Of a stretch of 64,000 bases of DNA, positions 17,951 to 27,308 are shown one piece after another. The notes under the pieces were generated by a model. It ran no database searches and was not told the DNA's origin. It saw only the letters and a program-made list of their open reading frames with translations. Each line of letters opens with the position of its first letter. Within the stretch, counting starts at the first letter, position 1. A program made the position numbers and the translations under genes. Origin of the DNA: Pseudomonadota bacterium (lineage in GTDB: Bacteria; Pseudomonadota; Gammaproteobacteria; Burkholderiales; Thiobacillaceae); the NCBI GenBank assembly GCA_021811235.1, contig JAJZPG010000016.1:1-64000 (forward strand), read 5' to 3'.

Positions 17951-19035
17951 TGGGGATCGAACCTCCGCATGGCGAGGCCGCAAGCGACAAACAGGGAAGG
18001 CGCGTCGGCGGTCAGTGCCTGCGGCCGGATCTTGGGGCCGACTGCCATGTTGGCAAACGGATTGACGACCATCGTCGGCGTGCCGGTGCGCTGGGCGACC
18101 ACGTCATCGATGCCGGGGATCATGGCACCGCCGCCCGCCAGCAGGATATGGTCGACCTTGCGGAACTGGGTGGAAGTGGTGAACAGCTGCAGCGCGCGCC
18201 CGATTTCCATCGCCAGCGTCTCGCTGTAGGGCTGCAGCACTTCCACGTCGTAGCTTTCCGGCAGCGTGCCCTTGCGCTTGGCGTTTTCCGCCTCTTCGCT
18301 GGTCATGCCGTAGCGGCGGGAGATTTCATTATTAAGCTGGTTGCCGCCGAAGCCGTGTTCGCGCAGGTACACCGACTCGTTGTCGTTGAGGATGTTGATG
18401 TGCATGTTCTGTGCACCCACGTCGATGATCGCCACCGTCAGACCGGCACCGCTGTTCGGCAGCAGATGGGCGATCTGCTCGTACGCGGTCTGCGTGGCGT
18501 AGGACTCGACGTCCATGATCAGCGCCTTCAAGCCGGCCGCCTCGACCGCCGCGACGCGGTCCTCGACCTTTTCCTTGCGTGCGGCGGCAAGCAGGATCTG
18601 CATGTCGTCGGGGCTGCCAGGCGACGGGCCGAGCACCTGGAAATCCAGATTGACTTCGTCGAGCGAAAACGGAATGACCTGATTGGCCTCGGCTTCCACC
18701 TGGTTTTCCAGGTCGATGCCCTTGAGGCTGGCGGGCGCCAGTATCTTCTTGGTGATGACGGCCGATGACGGCAGGGCAAGCGCGACGTTCTTGATCCGCG
18801 TGCCCAGATTCTTCCAAGCGGTGCGCAGGGTGTCGGCCACCTGGTCGAGATTGGCGATGTTGCCGTCGGTCACTGCATCCTTGGGCAGGGGTTCGATGAC
18901 GTAGCGTTCCACCCGCAGCATCCCCTTGCCGGCATCGGACAGTTCCACCAGCTTGACCGCGGTCGTGCTGATGTCGAGTCCCAGGATGGGCAGGCCCTTG
19001 GCGGACAGCCAGTCCAGATTGATATTCAGGTGCAA
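17947..19035 (-). CDS. pilM: Type IV pilus assembly ATPase-like protein PilM
   Basis: PilM is a cytoplasmic actin/FtsA-like protein that ties the pilus motor to PilN. The 362-residue protein has the FtsA-type phosphate-1 motif GLDISTTAVKLVEL, the phosphate-2 motif VAIIDVGAQNMHI and the adenosine motif LLAGGGAMIPG. The start codon is TTG at 19035, placed 5 nt after a strong AAAGGAAAA ribosome site; the unusual codon may limit expression. First gene of pilMNOPQ, divergent from mrcA. Confidence 0.95.
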   Translation of the reverse strand: MHLNINLDWLSAKGLPILGLDISTTAVKLVELSDAGKGMLRVERYVIEPLPKDAVTDGNIANLDQVADTLRTAWKNLGTRIKNVALALPSSAVITKKILAPASLKGIDLENQVEAEANQVIPFSLDEVNLDFQVLGPSPGSPDDMQILLAAARKEKVEDRVAAVEAAGLKALIMDVESYATQTAYEQIAHLLPNSGAGLTVAIIDVGAQNMHINILNDNESVYLREHGFGGNQLNNEISRRYGMTSEEAENAKRKGTLPESYDVEVLQPYSETLAMEIGRALQLFTTSTQFRKVDHILLAGGGAMIPGIDDVVAQRTGTPTMVVNPFANMAVGPKIRPQALTADAPSLFVACGLAMRRFDPQ

Positions 19036-19374
19036 GAGTTTTCCTTTACACTTCTGTGGGTTGGCGCTTTTTCTTGTTATCGTTTTTAGATGCTAGCAAC
19101 AACACACGGTTTTTAACAGTTTTTTTCTCACAGCACTGCAAGAGTTGAACACCTGTGTCCAATTTCCAACACCACTAACGCCTATAATCGTCGGAAACTT
19201 TAGGCACCCCGTTAAGGATTCGACACCCCGGCTTGCCATTGCACAGCAAGACAGACACCGGGCGGCTCCAAACGACGCAGCGGCTTGGGGACCCCCCCGC
19301 TGGCCGGCCTCTCGGAGCCGAGCTTGTACGCGGGTGCCCAGATTTACGCTGTCCTTACAATCAAAAGGAACCGG
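19036..19374. promoter_or_regulatory. Divergent intergenic region between pilM and mrcA
   Basis: A 339-bp gap with no supported gene. An exact TATAAT lies at 19183-19188 (plus strand, toward mrcA) without a convincing -35. An imperfect inverted repeat TTGAACACCTGTGTCCAA (19145-19162, one mismatched pair) would overlap the -35 position and could be an operator. A-rich sequence upstream of pilM contains no clear promoter match. This pairing is the classical ponA/pilM arrangement. Confidence 0.5.
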
Positions 19375-21765
19375 ATGTTTTCCAAATGGTGGCATTACGC
19401 ACTGGCACTGATCGTCAGTCTCGGCGTCGTCGGCACGGCACTGGCCGGACTGGCTGCGGCCCTGATCTACCCCAACCTGCCGCCGCTTGAGGCGCTGACC
19501 GATTACAAGCCCAAGCTGCCGCTGCGGGTCTACACGGCGGACGGCGCGCTGATCGGCGAATTCGGCGAGGAGCGTCGCGCGTTCACCCCAATCGACAAGG
19601 TGCCGCGCTACATGAAGCAGGCGATCATCGCCGCCGAGGACGAGCGCTTCTACACCCATGGCGGCGTCGACACCCTCGGCGTGCTGCGCGCGGCGGGCTC
19701 GAACCTCATTTCCGGCGGCGCCAAGGAAGGCGCCTCGACCATCACCATGCAGGTGGCGCGCAATTTCTTCCTGTCGAACGAGAAGACGCTGACCCGCAAG
19801 CTGTCGGAAGCCATGCTGGCGATGAAGATCGAGCACAACCTCTCCAAGGACAAGATCCTCGAGCTCTACATCAACCAGATCTATCTCGGGCAGCGCGCCT
19901 ACGGCTTCGAAGCGGCGGCGCGCACCTACTTCGGCAAGCCGATGAAGGAATTGTCGCTGGCCGAGTTCGCCATGCTGGCCGGCTTGCCGAAAGCGCCGTC
20001 GCGCTACAACCCGGTGGTCAACTTTCCGCGCGCCAAGGCACGTCAGGAATACGTGCTGGGTCGCATGGCCAAGCTCAAGTTCATCGACGAGCCGACGCGC
20101 CAGGCCGCCGTCAAGCAGAAGCTGGTCATCCGCCAGGCGCGCCAGCAGACCGACGTCCCGGCCGACTATGCCGCCGAGATGGTGCGCCAGGCGCTGTTCG
20201 AGAAATACGGCGAATCGATCTACAGCTCAGGCTACAAGGCCGTCACCACGCTGCGGCGCAAGCAGCAGAGCGCGGCCAATCTCGCGGTGTGGCACGGCAT
20301 CGCCGATTACGACCAGCGCCATGGCTACCGCGGACCGGAAAAGCAGATCAGCCTGCCCGCCGACAAGGCCGAGCGCGATGCCGCGATCGCCGGGGTACTG
20401 GAGGAACTTGCGCCTGTCAGCGACATGCACCCCGCGGTGGTGGTCGGCGCCCACGCCAAACAGATCCGTGCCCAGCTGCAGGACGGCAAGGTAATCGAGA
20501 TTGCCGGCAATTCGCTCAAGTGGGTGGCGAACTGGGTGGCCGGCAAGAAAGGGCGGCAGCTCGTCCCCGGTGCCGTGGTCCGGGTACAGGCGGCCGGTCC
20601 CAAATCGTCGCAATGGCGGCTGGCGCAGCTGCCCGAGGTCGAGGCCGCGCTCGTCGCACTGAATCCGAACGACGGCGCCATCACCGCGCTGGTCGGCGGC
20701 TTCGATTTCAACCGCAACAAGTTCAACCGCGTGACCCAGGCCTGGCGCCAGCCGGGGTCGAGCTTCAAGCCCTTCATCTATTCGGCGGCGCTGGAGAAGG
20801 GCTACACGCCGGCCACGGTCATCGATGACGCCCCGCTGACGCTGACCGCCGAAGAGGCCGGCGGTACCGCCTGGGAGCCGCAGAACTACGACGGCACCAC
20901 CAGCGGCCCGGTGCGCATGCGCACCGCGCTGACCAAGTCGCTCAACCTGGTGTCGATCCGCATCCTGCAGGGCATCGGGCCGTATTACGCCCGCGATTAC
21001 ATCCGCCGCTTCGGTTTCGACCCTGCGCGCCATCCGCCCTATCTCACCATGGCGCTGGGCGCCGGCAGCGTCACTCCGCTGCAACTCGCTGCCGCCTACG
21101 GCGTGTTCGCCAACGGCGGCTTCGGCGTCAAGCCCTACCTGATCGACAAGGTGTACGACAAGGACGGCCGCCTGCTGATGCAATCGAGTCCGCAAAAGGC
21201 CGGCGGCAATGCGCCGCGCGTGCTCGATCCGCGCAACGCCTGGCTGATGACGACCATGATGCAGGACGTGGTGCGCTACGGCACCGCCGCACGCGCGGGC
21301 CAGCTGGGGCGCAGCGACATCGCCGGCAAGACCGGCACCACCAACGACGCGCGCGACACCTGGTTCGCCGGCTATACGCCCGAGCTGGTGGCCATCGCCT
21401 GGATGGGCTACGACCAGCCGCGCTCGCTCGGCCGACGCGAAACCGGCGCGCAATCGGCGTTGCCGATCTGGATGAGCTTCATGGACGCCGCACTCAAAGG
21501 CACCCCCCAAAAAGGCTGGACCATGCCGAGCGGCATCATCAGCGTAAAAATCGACCCGGCTACGGGCGCGCGCCAGTCCGAATCGGTCGTCGACGAATTC
21601 CTTGGCGACCTGCTGGGCACGGGCGCGCCCGGCATGGTGGAGCATTTCTATCAGGAATTCCCGCCGCCCGACGCCCCGCCGCCGAATTGGGCAAGCGATC
21701 CCGCCACCCCGGCACCCTCGAGCCCGGTAGACCCGGCGACGGCAACACCTGGAACTCCGCTATGA
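19375..21765 (+). CDS. mrcA: Penicillin-binding protein 1A (bifunctional transglycosylase/transpeptidase)
   Basis: PBP1a polymerises and crosslinks peptidoglycan from the inner membrane. The ATG at 19375, after AAAGGAA, gives 796 residues with one N-terminal membrane anchor. The GT51 domain has the catalytic motif AAEDERFYTHGG and GASTITMQVARNFFL. An OB-like insert follows, then the transpeptidase with QPGSSFKPF (catalytic Ser near residue 461), TKSLN and AGKTGTT (near 651). The C-terminal tail is Pro/Ala-rich. The stop overlaps the next gene by 4 bp. Confidence 0.96.
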   Translation: MFSKWWHYALALIVSLGVVGTALAGLAAALIYPNLPPLEALTDYKPKLPLRVYTADGALIGEFGEERRAFTPIDKVPRYMKQAIIAAEDERFYTHGGVDTLGVLRAAGSNLISGGAKEGASTITMQVARNFFLSNEKTLTRKLSEAMLAMKIEHNLSKDKILELYINQIYLGQRAYGFEAAARTYFGKPMKELSLAEFAMLAGLPKAPSRYNPVVNFPRAKARQEYVLGRMAKLKFIDEPTRQAAVKQKLVIRQARQQTDVPADYAAEMVRQALFEKYGESIYSSGYKAVTTLRRKQQSAANLAVWHGIADYDQRHGYRGPEKQISLPADKAERDAAIAGVLEELAPVSDMHPAVVVGAHAKQIRAQLQDGKVIEIAGNSLKWVANWVAGKKGRQLVPGAVVRVQAAGPKSSQWRLAQLPEVEAALVALNPNDGAITALVGGFDFNRNKFNRVTQAWRQPGSSFKPFIYSAALEKGYTPATVIDDAPLTLTAEEAGGTAWEPQNYDGTTSGPVRMRTALTKSLNLVSIRILQGIGPYYARDYIRRFGFDPARHPPYLTMALGAGSVTPLQLAAAYGVFANGGFGVKPYLIDKVYDKDGRLLMQSSPQKAGGNAPRVLDPRNAWLMTTMMQDVVRYGTAARAGQLGRSDIAGKTGTTNDARDTWFAGYTPELVAIAWMGYDQPRSLGRRETGAQSALPIWMSFMDAALKGTPQKGWTMPSGIISVKIDPATGARQSESVVDEFLGDLLGTGAPGMVEHFYQEFPPPDAPPPNWASDPATPAPSSPVDPATATPGTPL

Positions 21766-22337
21766 AACATCAGGACATGCGCCGCCGGATCGCCCATGCT
21801 GCGGCGCGCATGCTGGCCGAAGACGGCAGCCTCGACTACGGCAGCGCCAAGCGCAAGGCGGCCCGCCAGCTGGGCGCACCCGACAGCGGCAACCTGCCCG
21901 ACAACCAGCAGGTGGAGGAGGCGCTGCGCAGCTATCAGTCGCTTTATCAGGCGGACGAGACGCGTGCGCAGCTGACCCTGCTGCGGCAGGTCGCCATCGA
22001 ATACATGGAACGGCTGGAGGCCTTCGACCCGCATCTGACCGGCTCCGTGCTCAACGGCACGGCCGGACGCCATGCCGACATCAACTTGCAGCTGTTCACC
22101 GACCACCAGAAAGACGTCGAATTCCTGCTGATGGGCCTAGGTTCCCCCTACCAGGCAGGCGAGCAGCGGGCATCGGATGTACCGGGGCGGGTCTACCCCC
22201 GTTTCGTCATCGACGATCCGCGCGCGGCCGTCGACCTCATCGTCTATCCCGCCGCCGAACTGCGCAACATGAAGCGCCTGCAGGCCGACGGCAGCCCGCG
22301 CCGTCTGCGCTTGCCCCAGGTCAGGGCGCTGGTTTGA
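21762..22337 (+). CDS. Conserved hypothetical protein with nucleotidyltransferase-like motif
   Basis: A 191-residue soluble protein. The start at 21762 was chosen because it overlaps the mrcA stop (ATGA). The N-terminal third is helical and charged (RRRIAHAAARMLAEDG, YGSAKRKAARQLG). The middle contains LTGSVLNGTAGRHADINLQL, which resembles the GS-x10-D-h-D core of MNT-type nucleotidyltransferases, here with Asn in place of the second Asp. As I recall, homologues in other betaproteobacteria are sometimes labelled UDP-N-acetylmuramate--alanine ligase; nothing in this sequence supports that. Function unknown. Confidence 0.7.
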   Translation: MKHQDMRRRIAHAAARMLAEDGSLDYGSAKRKAARQLGAPDSGNLPDNQQVEEALRSYQSLYQADETRAQLTLLRQVAIEYMERLEAFDPHLTGSVLNGTAGRHADINLQLFTDHQKDVEFLLMGLGSPYQAGEQRASDVPGRVYPRFVIDDPRAAVDLIVYPAAELRNMKRLQADGSPRRLRLPQVRALV

Positions 22338-22359
22338 CCGTTCTCATTGCAGCCAGCTC

Positions 22360-22375
22360 TGGCATGGAAGATGCT
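22360..22375 (+). promoter_or_regulatory. Sigma-54 (-24/-12) promoter before the PEP-CTERM glycosyltransferase-prsK-prsR operon
   Basis: TGGCATGGAAGATGCT has GG and GC separated by 10 bp. It shares TGGCAT-N5-ATGCT with the element upstream of the PEP-CTERM gene at 33951. It ends 35 bp before the GTG start of the glycosyltransferase. No copy of the 16-bp enhancer motif was found upstream. Confidence 0.65.
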
Positions 22376-22410
22376 GGTCGATACCCCATGATTCCTGTGA
22401 GCGAATAGTC

Positions 22411-23805
22411 GTGATCCGATTTTTCCGGCACTACGTGCCCCTGAATTTGATACTGCTGGTCATGATCGAGGCGCTGATTCTCGGCGGCGCCATCTACGCC
22501 GGCGTCAGTGCGCGCTTCTTCGATGGCGGCGCGATTCCCGGAGACCTGCAGCCGCTGCTTCCCAAGGCACTGACCTTCGCTCTCGTGATGCTGGGACTGA
22601 TGACCGCCAGCGGCCTGTACGACCTCGAGTGGCAGGGCGGCGTACGCGCGCTGTTGCAGCGCCTCGGCCTGAGTTTCGGCCTCGGCCTGGTGACGATGAG
22701 CCTGCTGTTCTATTTCTTCCCCGCCCTGCTGGTGGGGCGCGGCGTCTTCCTGCTGTCGTTCGGTCTGGCGCTACTGGGCATTCTGGCGAGCCGCGCGCTG
22801 TTCATCCGCTGGGCGCGGGTGGGGGCGCTCAAGACGCGCGCGCTGGTGATCGGCACCGGCAGCCGCGCCGCCCATATCGAATCGCTGCTGGCCAAGCGCG
22901 CCCACGCCAGCAACGTTCAGGTCGTCGGCTACCTGCCGATGGGCGGCAGTCATCATTTCGTCGACCATGCCCGCATTCTCGACACCTCGGAACCGCTGCC
23001 GGAACTGGCCCAGCGCCTGCAGGTCAGCGAAATCATCCTGGCGGTACGCGACCGCCGCGGCGGCGGCATGCCGGTGCAGGACCTGCTCAAGTGCAAGCTG
23101 CACGGCATCCGCATCCTCGAACTGTCCAGCTTTTTCGAGCGCGAGAACGGCCACCTGCAGCTGGACTCGATGAATGCCAGCTGGATGATCCTGTCCGAGG
23201 GCTTCCACCAGGGCATGCTGCGCGACACCGCCAAGCGCCTGTTCGACCTGCTGGTGAGCGCGGCCATGCTGGCCGTCAGCCTGCCGATCATGGCGCTCAC
23301 CGCGCTGCTCATCAAACTGGAAAGCCCCGGCCCCGTGCTGTACCGCCAGGAACGCGTCGGCCAGGGCTGCCGCAACTTCACCATCCTCAAGTTCCGCAGC
23401 ATGTGCGTCGACGCCGAGAAGGACGGCAAGCCGCGCTGGGCCGGCCAGAACGACAGCCGCGTCACGCTCACCGGGCGCTTCATCCGGCGCACCCGCATCG
23501 ACGAGCTGCCGCAGATCTTCAACGTCTTCTTCGGCGACATGAGTTTTGTCGGCCCGCGCCCCGAGCGCCCCTATTTCGTGCAGGACCTGACGCAGAAGAT
23601 TCCCTATTACGGCGTGCGCCACACCGTCAAGCCCGGGATTACCGGCTGGGCGCAGGTGCGCTACCCTTACGGCGCCTCTGACGAAGACGCCATGCACAAG
23701 CTGCAATACGACCTCTACTACGTCAAGAACCACAGCCTGTTTCTCGATCTCATGATCCTGTTCCAGACCGCCCAGGTCGTGCTGTGGGGGAAGGGCGTGC
23801 GCTGA
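22411..23805 (+). CDS. XrtA/PEP-CTERM system-associated sugar transferase (polyprenyl glycosylphosphotransferase)
   Basis: An inner-membrane enzyme that loads the first sugar phosphate onto undecaprenyl phosphate for exopolysaccharide synthesis. It has 464 residues from a GTG start. Four N-terminal transmembrane helices are followed by a Rossmann-like cytoplasmic domain (ALVIGTGSRAAHIESLL) and one more helix before the catalytic WbaP/EpsB-type domain. That domain carries ESPGPVLYRQERVG, ILKFRSM, the acidic RRTRIDELPQ and SFVGPRPERP. This matches the sugar transferases found beside prsK and exosortase XrtA. It is the first gene of the prs operon, behind a sigma-54 element. Confidence 0.9.
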   Translation: MIRFFRHYVPLNLILLVMIEALILGGAIYAGVSARFFDGGAIPGDLQPLLPKALTFALVMLGLMTASGLYDLEWQGGVRALLQRLGLSFGLGLVTMSLLFYFFPALLVGRGVFLLSFGLALLGILASRALFIRWARVGALKTRALVIGTGSRAAHIESLLAKRAHASNVQVVGYLPMGGSHHFVDHARILDTSEPLPELAQRLQVSEIILAVRDRRGGGMPVQDLLKCKLHGIRILELSSFFERENGHLQLDSMNASWMILSEGFHQGMLRDTAKRLFDLLVSAAMLAVSLPIMALTALLIKLESPGPVLYRQERVGQGCRNFTILKFRSMCVDAEKDGKPRWAGQNDSRVTLTGRFIRRTRIDELPQIFNVFFGDMSFVGPRPERPYFVQDLTQKIPYYGVRHTVKPGITGWAQVRYPYGASDEDAMHKLQYDLYYVKNHSLFLDLMILFQTAQVVLWGKGVR

Positions 23806-23828
23806 TCGCGTACGCATCGTAAGCGCCC

Positions 23829-25913
23829 ATGCCCGACACCCTGCTTCTCCTGGCTGCCATCGGTTATGGATTGGCGGCACTGGCCTACCTGGGGCTGACC
23901 GGACTCATCGTCGCCAGCTGGCGGCGACGCCCCCAGGGGCGCCTGCTGGTCTTGGCCACCGGGCTCAGCGCGGTCTGGGGCGTGTTCTCGGCGCTCACCG
24001 CCTGGGGCATGATGCCGTCCCGCCTGGAACTGGCCTCCGAAGTCGCGCGCAATGGCGCCTGGCTGACGCTGCTGTTCTACATCCTGCACCTGCGTCTTCC
24101 GACGAACAGTTCCCTGCCGACGCCGTTGCGCTTCATCGGCCTGCTCGGCGGCCTGCTGGTCGGCAGCCTGCTGCTCGCCAGTTTCTATCCCCTCGTCGCG
24201 CCGACCCAGCCGGTGCTGGCGCGCTGGGCCGGCAATCTCGGACTGGTGCTGCTCACCGTCATCGGACTGGTGCTCACCGAACAGGTCTATCGCAGTACCC
24301 GCCCGGAAGACCGCTGGGCGATCAAGTTTCTCTGCCTCGGTTTGGGCGGACTGTTCGTCTACGATTTCTACCTCTACGCCAACGCCACGCTGTTCAGCGC
24401 AATGGACGCCCAGGTATGGGCCGCGCGCGGCTACATCGCCGCACTGGTGACACCGCTGATCGCCGTCTCCGCCGCGCGCAACCCGGAATGGTCCGCGCCG
24501 GTCGGCCTGTCGCGCAGCATGGCCTTCCATACCGCCAGCCTGCTGGGGGCCGGCATCTATCTCCTGCTGATGGCCGGGGCCGGCTACTACCTTCGCCTGT
24601 TCGGCGGCGAATGGGGCGACGTGGTACAGACCGTGTTCATCTTCGCTGCCGCCATGCTGCTGGTGCTGCTGATGTTTTCCGGCACCTTGCGCGCGCGGTT
24701 GCGGGTATTCCTGTCCAAGCACTTCTTCAGCTATCGCTACGACTACCGCGAGGAATGGCTCGATTTCACCCGCACCCTGACCGAGGGGAAACCCGGCGAA
24801 CAGCTGTGCGAACGCGCAGTCGAGGCGCTGGCCAAGCTGCTGGAAAGCCCCGGCGGCGCGCTGTGGATGCGCGAAGGCAACGCCGGTTACCAGCGGGCCA
24901 GCCACTGGAACTGGGCCGACCTCCAGGGTACCGAACCTGAAGATTCGGCTTTCATCCAGTGGCTCGCCAGCACGCAGTGGGTGGTCGATCTCGACGAGAT
25001 GAAGACGCGCCGCGATCTCTACGGCGATCTCGATGCCCCCGCCTGGATCCGCCAGGCCGACGATGCCTGGCTGGTGGTGCCGCTGATGCTGCACGACGAG
25101 CTGCTGGGCTTCGTCGTGCTGAAACACTCGCTGGGCAATGTCAGCTTCAACTGGGAAGTCAGCGACCTGCTCAAGGTGGCGGCACGCCAGGCCGCGGCTC
25201 ACCTGGCACAGATGCGTGCGTCCAACCAGCTCATCGTGGCGCGCCAGTTCGAATCGTTCAACCGCACCACCACTTTCGTCATCCACGATCTGAAGAATCT
25301 CATCGCCCAGTTGTCCCTGCTGCTGGCCAACGCCGAAAAGCACAAGCACAACCCCGAGTTCCAGGCGGACATGCTGGAGACTGTGGAAAGCGCAGTGACG
25401 CGCATGAACAAGGTGCTCGCCCAACTGCGCCGGGGCGGCGGCGAAGCCCAGGCACAATCGGTGGCACTGACCGACATCCTGGCAGACGCCGTCGCCAGCA
25501 AGCAGGCATTCAAGCTGCGTCCCACGCTGGACTATCCGCCCGCCTCCCTGCGCGTGCGCGCCGAACGCGAACGGCTCACCCGCGCCATCGGCCACTTGCT
25601 GCAAAATGCGCTGGAGGCCACGCCACCGAGCGGAGAAGTCCGATTGCGCGCGTTCGAGGAGGCAGGCCAGGCGATCGTCGAAATCAGCGACACCGGGATC
25701 GGCATGGATGACGAGTTCATTCGCACCCGGCTGTTTCAGCCCTTCGACTCGACCAAGGGTGCGGGAATGGGCATCGGCGCCTACGAATGCCGCGAGACCC
25801 TGCGCGCACTGGGTGGCAACATCGACGTCGACAGCACGCCGGGGCGCGGCACCCGCTTCCGCCTCAGCCTGCCGTTGGACGATAATGCATACGCTGGAGG
25901 AGACGCCGCATGA
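23829..25913 (+). CDS. prsK: XrtA/PEP-CTERM system histidine kinase PrsK
   Basis: PrsK is the sensor kinase of the PEP-CTERM regulatory pair. The 694-residue protein has about ten N-terminal transmembrane segments (residues 1-290), then a GAF-like cytosolic sensor domain (300-440). An unusual HisKA region holds the phospho-acceptor histidine in FVIHDLKNLIAQLSLLLANA. The C-terminal ATPase domain has HLLQNALEATP (N box), EISDTGIGMDDEF (G1) and GMGIGAYECRE. It overlaps prsR by 4 bp. The stimulus is unknown. Confidence 0.92.
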   Translation: MPDTLLLLAAIGYGLAALAYLGLTGLIVASWRRRPQGRLLVLATGLSAVWGVFSALTAWGMMPSRLELASEVARNGAWLTLLFYILHLRLPTNSSLPTPLRFIGLLGGLLVGSLLLASFYPLVAPTQPVLARWAGNLGLVLLTVIGLVLTEQVYRSTRPEDRWAIKFLCLGLGGLFVYDFYLYANATLFSAMDAQVWAARGYIAALVTPLIAVSAARNPEWSAPVGLSRSMAFHTASLLGAGIYLLLMAGAGYYLRLFGGEWGDVVQTVFIFAAAMLLVLLMFSGTLRARLRVFLSKHFFSYRYDYREEWLDFTRTLTEGKPGEQLCERAVEALAKLLESPGGALWMREGNAGYQRASHWNWADLQGTEPEDSAFIQWLASTQWVVDLDEMKTRRDLYGDLDAPAWIRQADDAWLVVPLMLHDELLGFVVLKHSLGNVSFNWEVSDLLKVAARQAAAHLAQMRASNQLIVARQFESFNRTTTFVIHDLKNLIAQLSLLLANAEKHKHNPEFQADMLETVESAVTRMNKVLAQLRRGGGEAQAQSVALTDILADAVASKQAFKLRPTLDYPPASLRVRAERERLTRAIGHLLQNALEATPPSGEVRLRAFEEAGQAIVEISDTGIGMDDEFIRTRLFQPFDSTKGAGMGIGAYECRETLRALGGNIDVDSTPGRGTRFRLSLPLDDNAYAGGDAA

Positions 25914-27262
25914 GCGACGCCAAACAAAAGATACTACTGGTAGAAGACGATCCCGGACTGCAAAAGCAGCTGAAGTGGAGCCTGGCCGACTACGAACTGG
26001 TGACGGCCACCGACCGCGACGGCGCCATTGCCCAGTTGCGCCGCCATGAGCCTGCGGTCGTGCTGCTCGACCTCGGGCTGCCGCCCGACGTCGACGGCGC
26101 GACCGAAGGACTCGCTGCCCTGCAGCAGATCCTGTCGCTCGCTCCTGCCACCAAGGTCATCGTCGTCACCGGCAATCTCGACCGTGCCAATGCCGTGAAG
26201 GCGATCCACCTCGGCGCCTACGATTTCTTCCAGAAACCCTTCGACCCCGACGTGCTGGCGCTGATGATCGCCCGCGCGCTGCATGTCCACGCGCTGGAAA
26301 ACGAGAACCGCCAGCTGCTCGCGCGCCAGGGCGGCTCCGCGTTGCAGGGACTCATCACCAGCAGCGCGCCGATGCTGAAGATTTGCCGCACCGTGGAAAA
26401 AGTCGCCCCCGCCAACGCCACCGTGCTGCTGCTCGGCGAATCCGGCACCGGCAAGGAAGTACTCGCGCGCGGCGTGCACGAACTGTCGCCTCGGGCCGGC
26501 AAGCGTTTCGTCGCCATCAACTGCGCGGCGATCCCCGACACCCTGCTGGAATCCGAACTGTTCGGCTACGAAAAGGGTGCGTTCACCGGCGCCGCCAAAC
26601 AGACCATCGGCCGTATCGAATATGCCAGCGAAGGCACGCTCTTCCTCGACGAAATCGGCGACCTGCCGATGCCGCTGCAGGCCAAGCTGCTGCGCTTCCT
26701 GCAGGAGCGCGTGATCGAACGATTAGGGGGGCGCGGCGAAATTCCGGTCGACGTACGCGTGGTGTGCGCCACCCATCGCGACCTCGCCAGCATGATCCGC
26801 GAAGGCAACTTCCGCGAGGACCTCTACTATCGCCTGTCCGAAATCACCATCAAGATCCCGCCGCTGCGCGAGCGTCCCGGCGACGCCGTGCTGCTGGCCC
26901 AGGCCTTCCTGGAACGCTACGCACGCGAGCTGGGCCGCAGCCTCCGCGGTTTCACCGCCGATGCACTGGCGGCGCTCGAAGGCCACGCCTGGCCCGGCAA
27001 CGTGCGCGAAATGGAGAACCTGATCAAGCGTGCCACCATCATGGCCGACGGCAGCCAGATCACCGCTGCCGACCTCGGGCTCGACACCGGCCACGCCGAA
27101 CCCCAGCCTTTCAACCTGCGCCAGGCACGCGAAAACGCGGAGCGCCTGGCGGTCAGCCGCGCGCTGGCCCACAGCGACGGCAGCATCGCCCAGGCTGCCG
27201 AACTGCTTGGTATCACCCGCCCAACCTTGTATGACCTGATGGCGAAAATCGGCATGAAATAA
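25910..27262 (+). CDS. prsR: PEP-CTERM-box response regulator PrsR (sigma-54 activator)
   Basis: PrsR is an NtrC-type activator of sigma-54 promoters. The 450-residue protein has a receiver domain (VEDD; phospho-acceptor Asp54 in VLLDLGLPPD). Its AAA+ domain has Walker A GESGTGKE near residue 175, the sigma-54-contacting GAFTGA near 223 and FLDEIGDLP, and a C-terminal Fis-type helix-turn-helix follows (GSIAQAAELLGITRPTLYDL). The intact GAFTGA loop fits the three -24/-12 promoters seen in this window. It is translationally coupled to prsK. Confidence 0.94.
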   Translation: MSDAKQKILLVEDDPGLQKQLKWSLADYELVTATDRDGAIAQLRRHEPAVVLLDLGLPPDVDGATEGLAALQQILSLAPATKVIVVTGNLDRANAVKAIHLGAYDFFQKPFDPDVLALMIARALHVHALENENRQLLARQGGSALQGLITSSAPMLKICRTVEKVAPANATVLLLGESGTGKEVLARGVHELSPRAGKRFVAINCAAIPDTLLESELFGYEKGAFTGAAKQTIGRIEYASEGTLFLDEIGDLPMPLQAKLLRFLQERVIERLGGRGEIPVDVRVVCATHRDLASMIREGNFREDLYYRLSEITIKIPPLRERPGDAVLLAQAFLERYARELGRSLRGFTADALAALEGHAWPGNVREMENLIKRATIMADGSQITAADLGLDTGHAEPQPFNLRQARENAERLAVSRALAHSDGSIAQAAELLGITRPTLYDLMAKIGMK

Positions 27263-27308
27263 GCCCAGGCTATCTTCGTTACACCTACAGCAATACTGGA
27301 GAGACCCC

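Noticed and set aside
19183-19188. TATAAT considered as a full sigma-70 promoter for mrcA
   Set aside because: No acceptable -35 at 16-18 bp; kept only as a note in the intergenic feature.
19190-19206. GTCGGAAACTTTAGGCA between pilM and mrcA resembles the candidate PrsR box
   Set aside because: It lacks one A and differs at the end (TAGG in place of TACA), and no -24/-12 promoter was found near it. Probably coincidence.
23718-25604. 628-codon minus-strand frame across prsK
   Set aside because: It is antisense to prsK, a well-supported kinase gene, and shows no domain.
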